From Bacteroidota bacterium (GTDB taxonomy: Bacteria > Bacteroidota > Bacteroidia > Bacteroidales > Dysgonomonadaceae), in assembly GCA_023424395.1 (NCBI GenBank), contig JAFADY010000010.1, positions 124,001-188,000 on the forward strand: DNA of 64,000 bases, in the 5' to 3' direction. The notes beneath the pieces were generated by a model that saw only the letters and a list, made by a program, of their open reading frames with translations, had not been told where the DNA came from and searched no databases. The translations under genes were made by a program, and so were the position numbers. Below, piece by piece: positions 36,401 through 45,032 of this stretch (positions are counted from its first letter, which is position 1; every line of letters begins with the position of its first letter).

Positions 36401-39375
36401 AAAGCACTTTCCAGAGCGGAATAACGCTCGTTAACGCCACTTACAAAGAAATAACGGGAAGCGATGGTATAGTCGATTTCTCTTTTGCCGGTGGACAGAG
36501 TGACCGTTTCAAAGTGCTTATCGCCAACTCGGCCAATTCTGCGGATAATTATCCGAGAATTATTAAGGAAGTAGATATCCCTTATTCCAAAGATTATATG
36601 GGAACCCTTTTACAGGTGGTTTTGGAGGAAGGTGGATGTCTATCGGGAGTTGTGTATGTAGGTGAGTCTAATAATAAACCACTACCTGGCATTGATGTTA
36701 CAGCCACAATTAGCGGACAAACGGAAGAGTACAAAATAGAAACCAAAACAGATGTAAATGGAAAATATATGTTGCGAAATTTGCCCGTTAATAAGGCCTT
36801 TAAGCTACAGGTAAGCTCCACGAAAGCGGGAAACAATTTTGTCGGGTATCAAAACGATCAATACATGCTCTCAAAATCTGGCACGGAATGCCAAAATCAG
36901 GATTTTCACATGAAAACCGTTGATGGCGCAGATGTTACTACGTTTCTCGGTTTTCCTTTTGCCGCCACCGATTTTAAGGAGTTATCCGGTGATAAAATAT
37001 CGCTTTCAGGAACAATTACCCTGCCTGCAAACAAATATTTTGGTGAACAAATTATTGATGTTTCTAACGTGGAAATGAAGAAAAGCGGTAGGAGCAATGC
37101 GAATGGAGATGCCTTATTAATACCGGTTACGTTACCTTTTGTAACCGATAAGAATGAGATAACCATCACTATGCCGGGTAATTACAATGCGCTTGTTAGC
37201 GATGCTTCAGGATTGAAATTAGATGTGTTTGATGCTAATCAGGTACAAGGCGAGATGAAAGCCCGTGTTCAGATAAATCAAACGAATAACAGCAGGTTGA
37301 ATGGTAATTTCGGAGGTTATGGTTATAGTTTACCCGATTTGTATTTGACACAAACGCCAGGCGCCACAAACACAAATATACCGATCTTCAGAAGTTCGGG
37401 CGATATTGGTTCTTCAACCATCGGGATCAACGGACTCTATTTGTCCGACGGGAAAAATGAAACATTAACATATAGCATAGACGGATTTGAAAATAAAGCG
37501 ATTACACAGCCTGATAAATCATTCTTCGATAAAAACGGATTAACGCTGCAAACAAAGTTAAAGGCTGCCATTGCCAACCTGAACCCCACAAACGTTGAAT
37601 TGGATGCCGGTACCATCAATATTTCCAAACAAGGACTGAAAACCGTCAATCAAAAACCTTTCAGTGTGAATATGGGAAAATGGATGCTGAAATGCAACAA
37701 TTGGACGATAACAAACGAGGGTGTTAATGTGGCCGATGCAACACTTTCCACCGGTGTGGATGTAAAAATCGAAAACTTAAAATTTACGTCGCAAGCGCTC
37801 ATAACCGATAAGGCGGTTGTTCATTTGGAAAAAGTGAAACTGCTTGGCGTAAAAGATTTAATCATAAATACTCAACAGAAAGGATTGACATATAAGTACC
37901 TGCACGACGGAGTTTCGGGCTGGAGTTTATATGCAACACCCGGTGCCGGGCAAACTACCGTAGCTACACTGGATGGATTGCCGGGATTAAATCCGGGTGA
38001 AAAAATCGAGTTTCTGACCGTGGACTTCAATAGCGAAGGCGAAAGCACACTGGCACTCAACAGCCATAAATTCAGAATATACAACATTGTGGATTTCACA
38101 CCTTATCCTTCCACCATGATGTATGTTACGCCAACTTCGTTGAAACTGCAGGGAACGTACGATTTCGGCATACCGGAATACATAAAACCGTCGGGAGCCA
38201 TGGGATTTTTCAAAGAGGGCAATAACATCGTTTTCGATATGATGGATATGGATGCGTTTAGCTTCACGCATCACAATGTTCATTATAATCTCACGTATGA
38301 TTATGTCCTTTCTAACGGTTTATTCATTGCAAAAGGCACCGTTGAGGAACCTGGAAATTTACCTGAATTGAATGTAACGATGAGCCATACGAATACCGAA
38401 ACCAAAATAGATATAGACAAAGGACAAAAATTGCCGATGGGTACGGGCAAGGAACTGGCAAATCTGGTGGGTGGTAACAAAGTAGTTAGCCAAGCGTGGG
38501 ATGTGCTGCGTTTTGTAGGCGATATAAAGGGATTGAATAACATTGCCCCGGGACAAAAAATGAATTTCGAAGTGAAAGGGGCGGTACAAGCCACCGGACA
38601 ACAGATAAACGTGAGCGATATACCCTCGTTTCCCGGTTTGAGTATAACGTATGACTTGCCCAACGCACGTTTTATCGGAAGCGCAGCGTTGGATATGAAT
38701 TTAGGCGGTTTGAAACTACAGGGCAATGTAAATACGTTGATGGACAGTCAGGGATGGTTATTTAATACAAGCGGGCTGGTGGAAATTCCGGGAATAGGCG
38801 GAGCAAATCTTTACGGATTGTTCGGTAATTACACAAATATGCCGCCTGAAGTGTCTAGTACCATCAGAAGCGCCGTATGCTTACCAAACGGGTTTAATAC
38901 AAACCTGAAAGGATTTTTCCTGTCGGCGGGACTCACCAAACAAATTTTGCCTAAAATTGATCACAATTATGGTATTGTTTCGGTAACGGCCGGCGTGGAC
39001 GTGAGTGTAAATGCCCGGACGTATATGGTATTCGGACAAGGAACAACATTCGGGTTGGGCATTCTTGCCGAAGGACACGCTTATTTGGGCGGATCATGTC
39101 TGGCCACGTGTACTTCGGCAAATGCTGATGCCGGGTTGCAATTGGGAATTGGCGGGGATTACAATACCCAATCGCATTTTTACAATATTGATGGATGTTC
39201 AAGCTTAAATTTGAAAATATCTGCCAGCCAGTGTGTCCCAGTCTTGGTTGGTTGTGGCCCTTGTGTATCCGTTAACCTTGTCGATTTTACCATCGGTGCA
39301 TTGGTTCATTTGGATAATACCAACGGTTTTTCGATGGGAATTACTACTCAAAGCTGTGATCAACAATGTAAATGA
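33439..39375 (+). CDS. Giant exported multidomain surface protein (1978 residues)
   Basis: A signal peptide ends NMQAQ at about residue 29. The N-terminal domain (about 30-180) ends LPENTYQICFSIYDYETGRP, recalling the TANFOR domain of large Bacteroidetes proteins; I cannot confirm this without a search. An Fn3-like module follows (about 185-300). Two carboxypeptidase-regulatory-like beta domains occur at about 810-880 (GRIIDAETREPLPNAALKIL) and 1063-1145 (YVGESNNKPLPGIDVTATIS), separated by a Ser/Thr/Pro-rich linker. A long repetitive beta region (about 1250-1850) precedes a Cys-rich end (GGSCLATCTSANAD, then VGCGPCVS and SCDQQCK). No T9SS C-terminal sorting domain, protease or nuclease motif was recognised. 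It overlaps the barrel gene by 17 bp and lies 26 bp before the Fn3 gene. Confidence 0.85.
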   Translation: MFSHSKKINIKPLLIVLIGLAVFCNMQAQITQTVSVMPPYSNKLSDYIASPGKINSIIKCSGFDKVEFRIFIRGTITSTDESIIIRTKNDYKPATPIIIKGTLTPDGAPIFMPYMLTYSNILQIFNQQQLEYLGVTREQVAQQGLPENTYQICFSIYDYETGRPFSSVSVCSNVFTVSSVEAPMIISPINRISLSEPETKNVVFTWTRPAGAPVSTQYKLKIIQLNNENTNYQDFIRSAGYPTFFETTVTGNTYLYSATNPQFTHGKTYAFVVSAIDPAGGTAFRNKGFSEVNVFTYQPDEQKIMSGSLPGGVNTGQPKINFNLDKKITPVALSLTTLKGTLVYKYKNGNKKYPLSKAKIKLITKYIVKYADGSINEEMTRKNISTGNYIDGKEIAVTTTGDNGIFSFTFLSNSKGEPLADTDCSVKVADLNQPDNTTNEVFLADLSSHTKRGGPMPDDAPAIITSGGENSCKLYLAYAIEIEGEHSLYYLNPDQETRFFFEAKGGEPNDVGEVISFVKTVDVKVKVKSGKSDLAINSSQELANMNVFVFRKINFDYPPIFPAADVTPDKEDNFPAPVASMECVGKGLTDQNGVAKISSLVFNDNPTYQYYLYVNNSQNYNYETDAPICIDFAELVALKTTSPNGQPNFIDQSTPGYETMRNMRSSFSYFSPSYSSIKNGYDYMVELKTRFPSLRIILQETDGLKKLDQSAQVTLKEKYSNGNAVFALNMFQGVQGELILSKPMAYYDKGTYELNNLGLELHDAKTIVGPERTVTVKTVGFADTTFVVKNGQGLKMGERYQMIITMRYGATFIGRIIDAETREPLPNAALKILGEMSKVTTTNTQGDFSVETRKLNSMRSVEISHGGYITDTVQVKLDKDKNQYYFELYRKARRLRVIVWGKNDYAAGIEVSLPDVPGSWERDYSKVPGSQVLSRQISGALPTMPAITTGVVVEKMKKQPVTPPSSAPSSKTTKLGASKTNISTASNQSTFQSGITLVNATYKEITGSDGIVDFSFAGGQSDRFKVLIANSANSADNYPRIIKEVDIPYSKDYMGTLLQVVLEEGGCLSGVVYVGESNNKPLPGIDVTATISGQTEEYKIETKTDVNGKYMLRNLPVNKAFKLQVSSTKAGNNFVGYQNDQYMLSKSGTECQNQDFHMKTVDGADVTTFLGFPFAATDFKELSGDKISLSGTITLPANKYFGEQIIDVSNVEMKKSGRSNANGDALLIPVTLPFVTDKNEITITMPGNYNALVSDASGLKLDVFDANQVQGEMKARVQINQTNNSRLNGNFGGYGYSLPDLYLTQTPGATNTNIPIFRSSGDIGSSTIGINGLYLSDGKNETLTYSIDGFENKAITQPDKSFFDKNGLTLQTKLKAAIANLNPTNVELDAGTINISKQGLKTVNQKPFSVNMGKWMLKCNNWTITNEGVNVADATLSTGVDVKIENLKFTSQALITDKAVVHLEKVKLLGVKDLIINTQQKGLTYKYLHDGVSGWSLYATPGAGQTTVATLDGLPGLNPGEKIEFLTVDFNSEGESTLALNSHKFRIYNIVDFTPYPSTMMYVTPTSLKLQGTYDFGIPEYIKPSGAMGFFKEGNNIVFDMMDMDAFSFTHHNVHYNLTYDYVLSNGLFIAKGTVEEPGNLPELNVTMSHTNTETKIDIDKGQKLPMGTGKELANLVGGNKVVSQAWDVLRFVGDIKGLNNIAPGQKMNFEVKGAVQATGQQINVSDIPSFPGLSITYDLPNARFIGSAALDMNLGGLKLQGNVNTLMDSQGWLFNTSGLVEIPGIGGANLYGLFGNYTNMPPEVSSTIRSAVCLPNGFNTNLKGFFLSAGLTKQILPKIDHNYGIVSVTAGVDVSVNARTYMVFGQGTTFGLGILAEGHAYLGGSCLATCTSANADAGLQLGIGGDYNTQSHFYNIDGCSSLNLKISASQCVPVLVGCGPCVSVNLVDFTIGALVHLDNTNGFSMGITTQSCDQQCK

Positions 39376-39401
39376 CTCCGACAACTGAAAATTTAAGTGA
39401 T

Positions 39402-41414
39402 ATGAAAAATTCAATCATACATCAACGATTCTTGTTCAGAATAAGCATCGTAATTGTTTTGAGCTTGTCCATAACTGCATCTGTGTTTGCGCAGAGAGAA
39501 ACAGAAATGGCAGTGCCTGCTCCCAAAGGAATTCTGATCTTTACGGGAATGGAGCTGGCAAACGGAAACAAAGTGGACAGCTACACCTTGGAACGCTCTT
39601 ACGACAAACGTCAATGGGAAAATTTCACCGAACAGAAATCGCCCGTAGGTTGGGAAACATTTCAGGCCAATATAGAAAAATGGAAACCCGATTTTGGGTT
39701 TCAAGGACTTCCCAAAACCGATGAGTTGCGGAAACTGTGGCAAAAATGCGAAACGGCAAACGTTATCGACAGTATGGGATATTGGGCAAATGCAACTATC
39801 ATTCGTTTGGCAGCTGGTATCGCGTTTTACGACCAGACAGCCGCAAAGGACAAAAAAGTGTGGTACAGGGTGAAAGCGTTGAAAAACGGCAAAGCCGTTT
39901 CAGAAAACATTTCCATACCGGTTCAGCATCCGTTCGTCCCACAGTACGACGCCATCACATTGAACGATAAAAACGTGGATAAAACCGTTTTCTATCTTAA
40001 ATGGCAATCGGAAGGCAGCAATTCTGCGCCGTATTTTGGTATCCGGTATTACGAAGACGGACAGTTAAAACAAGCATGCGGATCGCTCGCCAATTATAAT
40101 ATTGGCGCCGTCAAGTATTACATTTTTCAGGACTCCACCCGGTATTTAAAATCAGACCGTCAGTATTTCCTAAATCCGCTTGACGTGTACGGAAATCTCG
40201 GGCTGGCAACCGACATTGTGTTGGTTTCGGCTCTGTCGGTAAACAGAACTTTCTTTCAGCGAACCAAAGCGGTTACCGATCCCAAAGGTTTTGGCGTGAT
40301 ATTGAGTTGGCGGCTACAGAACACGAAACTCCTGACCGGATTGAAAATCTACAGAAGCGATTCATTCGACCAAAAGGAATACGAATTGGCAGCCACCATT
40401 CCGGCAACGGATACTACGTACATTGACCGCAAAATTGTTCCTGACAAAATGTATTACTACTATTTGGAAACCGTGAGTGCTCAGAACGATTTGCCACAGC
40501 AAAGCAACATTTTTTTCAATGCGGCTTACGATAAGCTGAAACCTGTTCCTCCAAGCACCAGTCAGGTGAAGGATAAGAAAAAAGGGGTGATCGTCAATGT
40601 AAAGGCTACAGAAATGAACTTGTCAGGTGTGAAAATATACCGCAGCGACGGATTTTCTCCGAAACTTTATCCTATTACCGACATTCTCAAATTAACTAAC
40701 AACGAAGTCACTTACACCGATACCAGTAGTGTTTTAACTGGTGAACGAACCTTTTTGTACGCCGCTACAGCAGTTAACACAAGTTCTGAAGAAAGTGCTT
40801 TTTCCGATACCATTACCGTTCATCCCGATATAAAAACCGTACCGCCGTCGCCCAACCGGTTATCGGTTTACGAAGAAGACAACACGGTCAATCTTGTTTG
40901 GGAAGATGTGAAAATAAGGTATCGGGCAACTCAAGGCTATAACGTGTATCGTCGTGATTTACCGAACGGGAAATTCACACTCTTACAGCCAAAAGACAGT
41001 GTGGTGCGCATTCCGATGTTTACCGACAAATCCGTACAACCCGGCAAAAACTACGAGTATGCCATACAAACTGTGGACGATTTGGGTGGTATTAGCGAGT
41101 CGATGGCATTATTTCCTATAGTCGTAAAACAAATTCAATTACCCATTCCTTCGAACATTTGGCTGACTCAAAACGACGGTAAAGTTATCGTACAATGGTC
41201 AGAAATGATGGATACCAACGAGCTAAAAGTGAATCTATATCGCTATCAGCGAGGCGGGAAACCTCAATTGTTGAAAACATTCCTGTCCAATGAGCGGAAA
41301 TTTGAAGACTCGAAAGTGAAAAAAAGCGGTTTATATTTCTATTACACCACTTTCACCGATGATAAGAAAAACGAAAGCTCCCATTCGCAGGAAGCGGGAA
41401 TTCGGATAGAGTAA
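39402..41414 (+). CDS. Exported protein with tandem Fn3-like modules
   Basis: A 670-residue protein with a signal peptide ending SVFAQ at about residue 31. An N-terminal region with several Trp (YDKRQWENFTEQKSPVGWE) is followed by at least three or four Fn3-like modules from about residue 280, each with a conserved Tyr in the Y-x-V/I-Y-R pattern (GLKIYRSDSFD, GVKIYRSDGFS, GYNVYRRDLPN, KVNLYRYQRGG) and D-T-x-Y-T-D or equivalent edges. No enzymatic motif was seen. I chose the ATG at 39402, where the signal peptide begins; a start at 39372 would overlap the preceding stop. Tandem Fn3 modules suit a stalk or adaptor for the neighbouring giant protein (inference). Confidence 0.85.
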   Translation: MKNSIIHQRFLFRISIVIVLSLSITASVFAQRETEMAVPAPKGILIFTGMELANGNKVDSYTLERSYDKRQWENFTEQKSPVGWETFQANIEKWKPDFGFQGLPKTDELRKLWQKCETANVIDSMGYWANATIIRLAAGIAFYDQTAAKDKKVWYRVKALKNGKAVSENISIPVQHPFVPQYDAITLNDKNVDKTVFYLKWQSEGSNSAPYFGIRYYEDGQLKQACGSLANYNIGAVKYYIFQDSTRYLKSDRQYFLNPLDVYGNLGLATDIVLVSALSVNRTFFQRTKAVTDPKGFGVILSWRLQNTKLLTGLKIYRSDSFDQKEYELAATIPATDTTYIDRKIVPDKMYYYYLETVSAQNDLPQQSNIFFNAAYDKLKPVPPSTSQVKDKKKGVIVNVKATEMNLSGVKIYRSDGFSPKLYPITDILKLTNNEVTYTDTSSVLTGERTFLYAATAVNTSSEESAFSDTITVHPDIKTVPPSPNRLSVYEEDNTVNLVWEDVKIRYRATQGYNVYRRDLPNGKFTLLQPKDSVVRIPMFTDKSVQPGKNYEYAIQTVDDLGGISESMALFPIVVKQIQLPIPSNIWLTQNDGKVIVQWSEMMDTNELKVNLYRYQRGGKPQLLKTFLSNERKFEDSKVKKSGLYFYYTTFTDDKKNESSHSQEAGIRIE

Positions 41415-41552
41415 AAAATAATGGACAATGATTGTAATCAATCTGACGATACAAAACCAGAGAGATGTCTTTAGGTTTCCCTTAATATTCAAGTTGCCTG
41501 CAATAAGCGACAGATTTAAATGAATATAATAGAATTTAAAAAAATAGAAAAC

Positions 41553-42245
41553 ATGAAAACAAAAAAAATGAAACCGCAAACCATTATGTATCTGTTCGTT
41601 GCTTTGTTGTTTTTTACTTACGCATGCAACGGAACCAAGCAGGAAAAAGAAGCAAAAGTCGCCGAGCCGGCAACGGAAGTGCCGAACCCAACTACGGGTT
41701 CTTATAAAATTGAATACAACACGCTAACGCAGGTTGAGGGAATGGAAATGAAAGGACGGGTTTTGCAGTGGATTGATCTGAAAAACAAACGGTTCCGTAT
41801 GGAAATGGAGAACGAAATGAGCCGGACAAGCCATAAGCAGGTAATGAAATCGCTACTTATAGGAAACGACGAATGGACGTGGGTTATTGATTTAGCCACC
41901 AATACGGGCCTGAAATTCAGTAGTGCGTCGTATGACGATAATCCGCTGCAAAAGATAAAAAATGCAGATGAAACCGATTTCGAAGAGGCCATCAAAAACG
42001 AGAATGGGAAGATAGTGGGAACAGAAACCGTTTTAGGGAAAAAATGCACGGTTGTGAGTTTACCATTAAGTCACGGCGAAAATCTTTCAACCATGAAAGC
42101 ATGGTATTATCACGGTATCCCGTTGAAAATAGTCGCACCGTTTTATACGATGGAAGCTACATCATTTGAGGAGAATGTGGAAATATCCGAAGAAAATTTA
42201 AAAGTTCCCGATAACATTACCTGTATGGAAATGCCGGATATGTAA
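41553..42245 (+). CDS. Lipoprotein, DUF4412-like
   Basis: A 230-residue predicted lipoprotein, with lipobox-like FFTYACNGTK (Cys at about residue 23), followed by a Lys/Glu/Pro linker. The body resembles DUF4412/LolA-like outer-membrane lipoprotein domains: GSYKIEYNTLTQVEGMEMKG, then QWIDLKNKRFRMEME, WTWVIDLATNTG and VLGKKCTVVSLP. This resemblance is from pattern only. I use the ATG at 41553, where the basic N terminus MKTKKMKPQ starts, rather than the one at 41520. It lies 138 bp after the Fn3 gene, the largest gap in the locus, and 26 bp before the final gene. Confidence 0.8.
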   Translation: MKTKKMKPQTIMYLFVALLFFTYACNGTKQEKEAKVAEPATEVPNPTTGSYKIEYNTLTQVEGMEMKGRVLQWIDLKNKRFRMEMENEMSRTSHKQVMKSLLIGNDEWTWVIDLATNTGLKFSSASYDDNPLQKIKNADETDFEEAIKNENGKIVGTETVLGKKCTVVSLPLSHGENLSTMKAWYYHGIPLKIVAPFYTMEATSFEENVEISEENLKVPDNITCMEMPDM

Positions 42246-42271
42246 AAATGTTTAATTCAAAAAATGTAACA

Positions 42272-44827
42272 ATGAAACAAAGAATTATTATTTCAGTGCT
42301 ATTCCTGTTTTTTGCCGGATTTTTTGCAAACAGCCAGCAAATTATCTCTCCCATTACACAATCGGATGGAGTTATTACCGTCAAAGAATTGCAGCAAGCC
42401 AAAATGGCTAAAAAAACGGTTAATCCGGTGGCGCTGCAAGCCATACAACAGGGAGAAAAGAAAGGCGAGTTCCAAAACGTGAATTACACCTTGGCTCCCA
42501 ACGTAAAACGGCTTACAACGGACGAAAAAAATCAACTAATCATTCAAAAAGACGGCATTCTCAACATCAATAAACCGGCGGGAAGTTTTGTGCCGTCGCC
42601 TGATGTCATTTATTTCGACGATGAAAGCGATTTGGTTTTTCAATCCGTTCAGGCCGATGAAGATAAGATGATTATGGTGCGCCCGAAGCTGCATGAAATC
42701 TTTGAAAACATCGAAATTCCGCTTCAAGAAGTGAAGGTGACCTTGGCAAACACATCCGAAACCGCTCCCGGAATGCAGACAACTTCCACCGGAAACGGCG
42801 ATAATTATGCCGTGCATCTGCAATTCGACAGCATCACTTACACATTGGACAGCACTAAAACATCCAAATTTACCGTAACGCTCATCGGAGAAGTTTCGCT
42901 CACTAATCCGCGTGTAGAAGGTCGTTACTCCAAAAACGGCGGTTACAGCCTGATTTTCAAAACCGAAGAACATGTGAACTTGCGAGCCCGGACGAACGTG
43001 AAAGTTTCCAAAGAGAAAAAAGTGTTGCTTTGGGGTACGGAAATTCCCGTAAAAGATATCGGGAAATGCGAGTTGGGCGTGTTTGCTGTGGTGAGCGTGA
43101 GCGGCGATGTTACGCTTGTGGTGGATGTGCAACAAGGCATGGAAGTAGGATTGGGAGCCCGGGGCGGAACGTACTATTACATTCCCACCAGCATTCACAA
43201 CGCATCTTATTTCAACCAATTCTGCGAAGTGGATTACGAACTAAAAGCGAAAATGCAGGCATTTGCCGGTGTGCAGTGCAGCGCCAAACTCAAATTCAAA
43301 TCGTACGATGTACTGGATGTGTACGTGAAAGGCGGGATGGAGGGAACCGTTGAATCGGATATGAAAACGCTTTCGGCTGATGTTGGCGTACGTTTCAAAG
43401 CAGGCGGAAAAATTGTTTCCAAGAAATTCACACTCGTGGATGAATATTTCTCGCTGTGGAAGTTGCAACAACCCGATATGGCAGGTTACAAAATGGATGT
43501 GCATGAAGTGTGCGCCTTGGGCGATTACGTGGTGGGCGAAATTCAAAAAACCGAAGACGGAAACAATTACGTTCCTTACAACGGCGCCCTGAAAGTGGTG
43601 GTTCAGCATCCCAACGGTTCGCAAAACAAGTTTGACGGTCAGTGCAATGCCGACGGCTTATTCCTTGTGAAAAACGTTCCGCTGCGCAAAGGTGATAAAG
43701 TAGCCATTGAGTTGGCCGGAGTAAACAACATTAGCCCGTTTATGGAATCCACCATTCCGTTCAAGGAAATCAGCATTACTGCAGTGGATTATTTTACCAA
43801 AACAGTATATGGTGCTGTGAACGCTTCCAAAAGCAAATGGTATAAAATGGCTGCTCAATCACAATCAACAGAAAATCAGCCCGCTGCCAATTCCGCGATA
43901 GCAGCTGCTCTTGCAAAGGGAAAAGCTGCCCGCATGACCAACATAGTCAATTTGTCGCAAAGCGAAACCCTGAAACGCATCAACGAGTTCAAAAATAATC
44001 TGTTGGTGTATAACGGAGAAATTAAATTTATCACAAAACAACAGCCTGTAACTCTTACCAAATCCGACAACAATATACGGAGCGTCTCATGTGCAGAAAC
44101 TTTGGAAAAACAACGGGAAAATAAAGGATTTGTAAACAATCCGATGGGGATTTTCGAAATAAAAAATCTCGATTTAAGCCCGAATCAGGAAGTGAAAGCA
44201 CGCATTGAATTGGAAGGTTTTGTAATTGAATCGGATTGGGTGGAAACCGACGGTTTGTTGGTATCCGAAATCATAACCGACGGCTTGCAGGTAACAAGAA
44301 ATTTAGGAACGGAAAACCTCGCAGCCGATAACAGCTTTGTTATTGTGTCGGTTGTTCGTGGCGATAACGCGCCATCCGGTACCGTTCGGAAGCTGCAAGG
44401 CGTGGATATGCCGCATGCCACCATCAACAACAAGCAAATTGTCCCCGAATTTCCTGACGCCAAAAACGCCATTGTATTTTTCGATAAAACCGTGCAGCTC
44501 GAACCTGTAGCCGGTCAGGAAGGCCTTTCTGTTGCGCAGACCGGCGCGTGGACATCCGTCATCAGTTCCACGCCCGATGCTTTTGTTCTTCCGGCAAAGA
44601 ACGGACGTCATCCGTTTGAAAAAGTGTCGTATGATTATAAAAACAACGATTTGGGATTTGAATATTTCATAGACGAATGTCATTCCTGCCGGTCGCCGCA
44701 AAATGTGATTGACCGCATTGGAAAATTGCAGGATATGCGCCTGGAAGGCAAGTTGCAAAACGTTGCCAAGAAAATGATAAAACAAACGCCCAAAGTAAAC
44801 CAGGGATTTGGCGGCGGAATTCGATAA
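42272..44827 (+). CDS. Large exported protein of unknown function, last gene of the surface locus
   Basis: An 851-residue protein with a signal peptide ending FANSQQ at about residue 22; an ATG eight codons upstream (42248) is the alternative start. The middle (about 150-420) is beta-rich with short alternating segments (VEGRYSKNGGYSLIFK, LGVFAVVSVSGDVTLVVDVQ, CSAKLKFKSYDVLDVYVKGG). Later parts hold regulatory-type beta modules (VQHPNGSQNKFDGQCNADG, FEIKNLDLSPNQEVKARIEL). The C-terminal region has ECHSCRSPQNVIDRI and ends GFGGGIR. No catalytic motif or known domain is recognised. The alternating-beta segment with Cys resembles the C-terminal region of the giant protein in style, which may reflect a shared fold. 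A strong terminator follows. Confidence 0.8.
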   Translation: MKQRIIISVLFLFFAGFFANSQQIISPITQSDGVITVKELQQAKMAKKTVNPVALQAIQQGEKKGEFQNVNYTLAPNVKRLTTDEKNQLIIQKDGILNINKPAGSFVPSPDVIYFDDESDLVFQSVQADEDKMIMVRPKLHEIFENIEIPLQEVKVTLANTSETAPGMQTTSTGNGDNYAVHLQFDSITYTLDSTKTSKFTVTLIGEVSLTNPRVEGRYSKNGGYSLIFKTEEHVNLRARTNVKVSKEKKVLLWGTEIPVKDIGKCELGVFAVVSVSGDVTLVVDVQQGMEVGLGARGGTYYYIPTSIHNASYFNQFCEVDYELKAKMQAFAGVQCSAKLKFKSYDVLDVYVKGGMEGTVESDMKTLSADVGVRFKAGGKIVSKKFTLVDEYFSLWKLQQPDMAGYKMDVHEVCALGDYVVGEIQKTEDGNNYVPYNGALKVVVQHPNGSQNKFDGQCNADGLFLVKNVPLRKGDKVAIELAGVNNISPFMESTIPFKEISITAVDYFTKTVYGAVNASKSKWYKMAAQSQSTENQPAANSAIAAALAKGKAARMTNIVNLSQSETLKRINEFKNNLLVYNGEIKFITKQQPVTLTKSDNNIRSVSCAETLEKQRENKGFVNNPMGIFEIKNLDLSPNQEVKARIELEGFVIESDWVETDGLLVSEIITDGLQVTRNLGTENLAADNSFVIVSVVRGDNAPSGTVRKLQGVDMPHATINNKQIVPEFPDAKNAIVFFDKTVQLEPVAGQEGLSVAQTGAWTSVISSTPDAFVLPAKNGRHPFEKVSYDYKNNDLGFEYFIDECHSCRSPQNVIDRIGKLQDMRLEGKLQNVAKKMIKQTPKVNQGFGGGIR

Positions 44828-44850
44828 ATTTTTCTATGCTCTGAATCCAT

Positions 44851-44892
44851 CAACCCCGTTCATTCTTTTGGAGCGAACGGGGTTGTTTTTTA
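44851..44892 (+). terminator. Strong terminator closing the surface-protein locus
   Basis: AACCCCGTTC (44851-44860) pairs perfectly with GAACGGGGTT (44874-44883), followed by GTTTTTTATTTT. It separates the surface locus from the Bat operon. Confidence 0.88.
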
Positions 44893-44984
44893 TTTTGCAG
44901 ACAATTTATGGTTTTAACGCCTGTCAGTACGAATACCTTAAACATTTTTAACCACAAATGTTTACGAAACCGCTTTAACATTTC

Positions 44985-44992
44985 TATTTTTG
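44985..44992 (+). promoter_or_regulatory. Candidate -7 box for the moxR-bat operon
   Basis: TATTTTTG matches TAnnTTTG, 41 bp upstream of moxR, with a TTTA -33-like element at 44961-44964 (20-bp gap). Confidence 0.5.
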
Positions 44993-45032
44993 TACTTCGT
45001 AAAAAAAGACCTTCATTTAACAATAAGAAAAT

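Noticed and set aside
44851..44892. Attachment site or mobile-element end after the surface locus
   Set aside because: The inverted repeat is a normal GC stem with T-run; no matching direct repeat or integrase was found.
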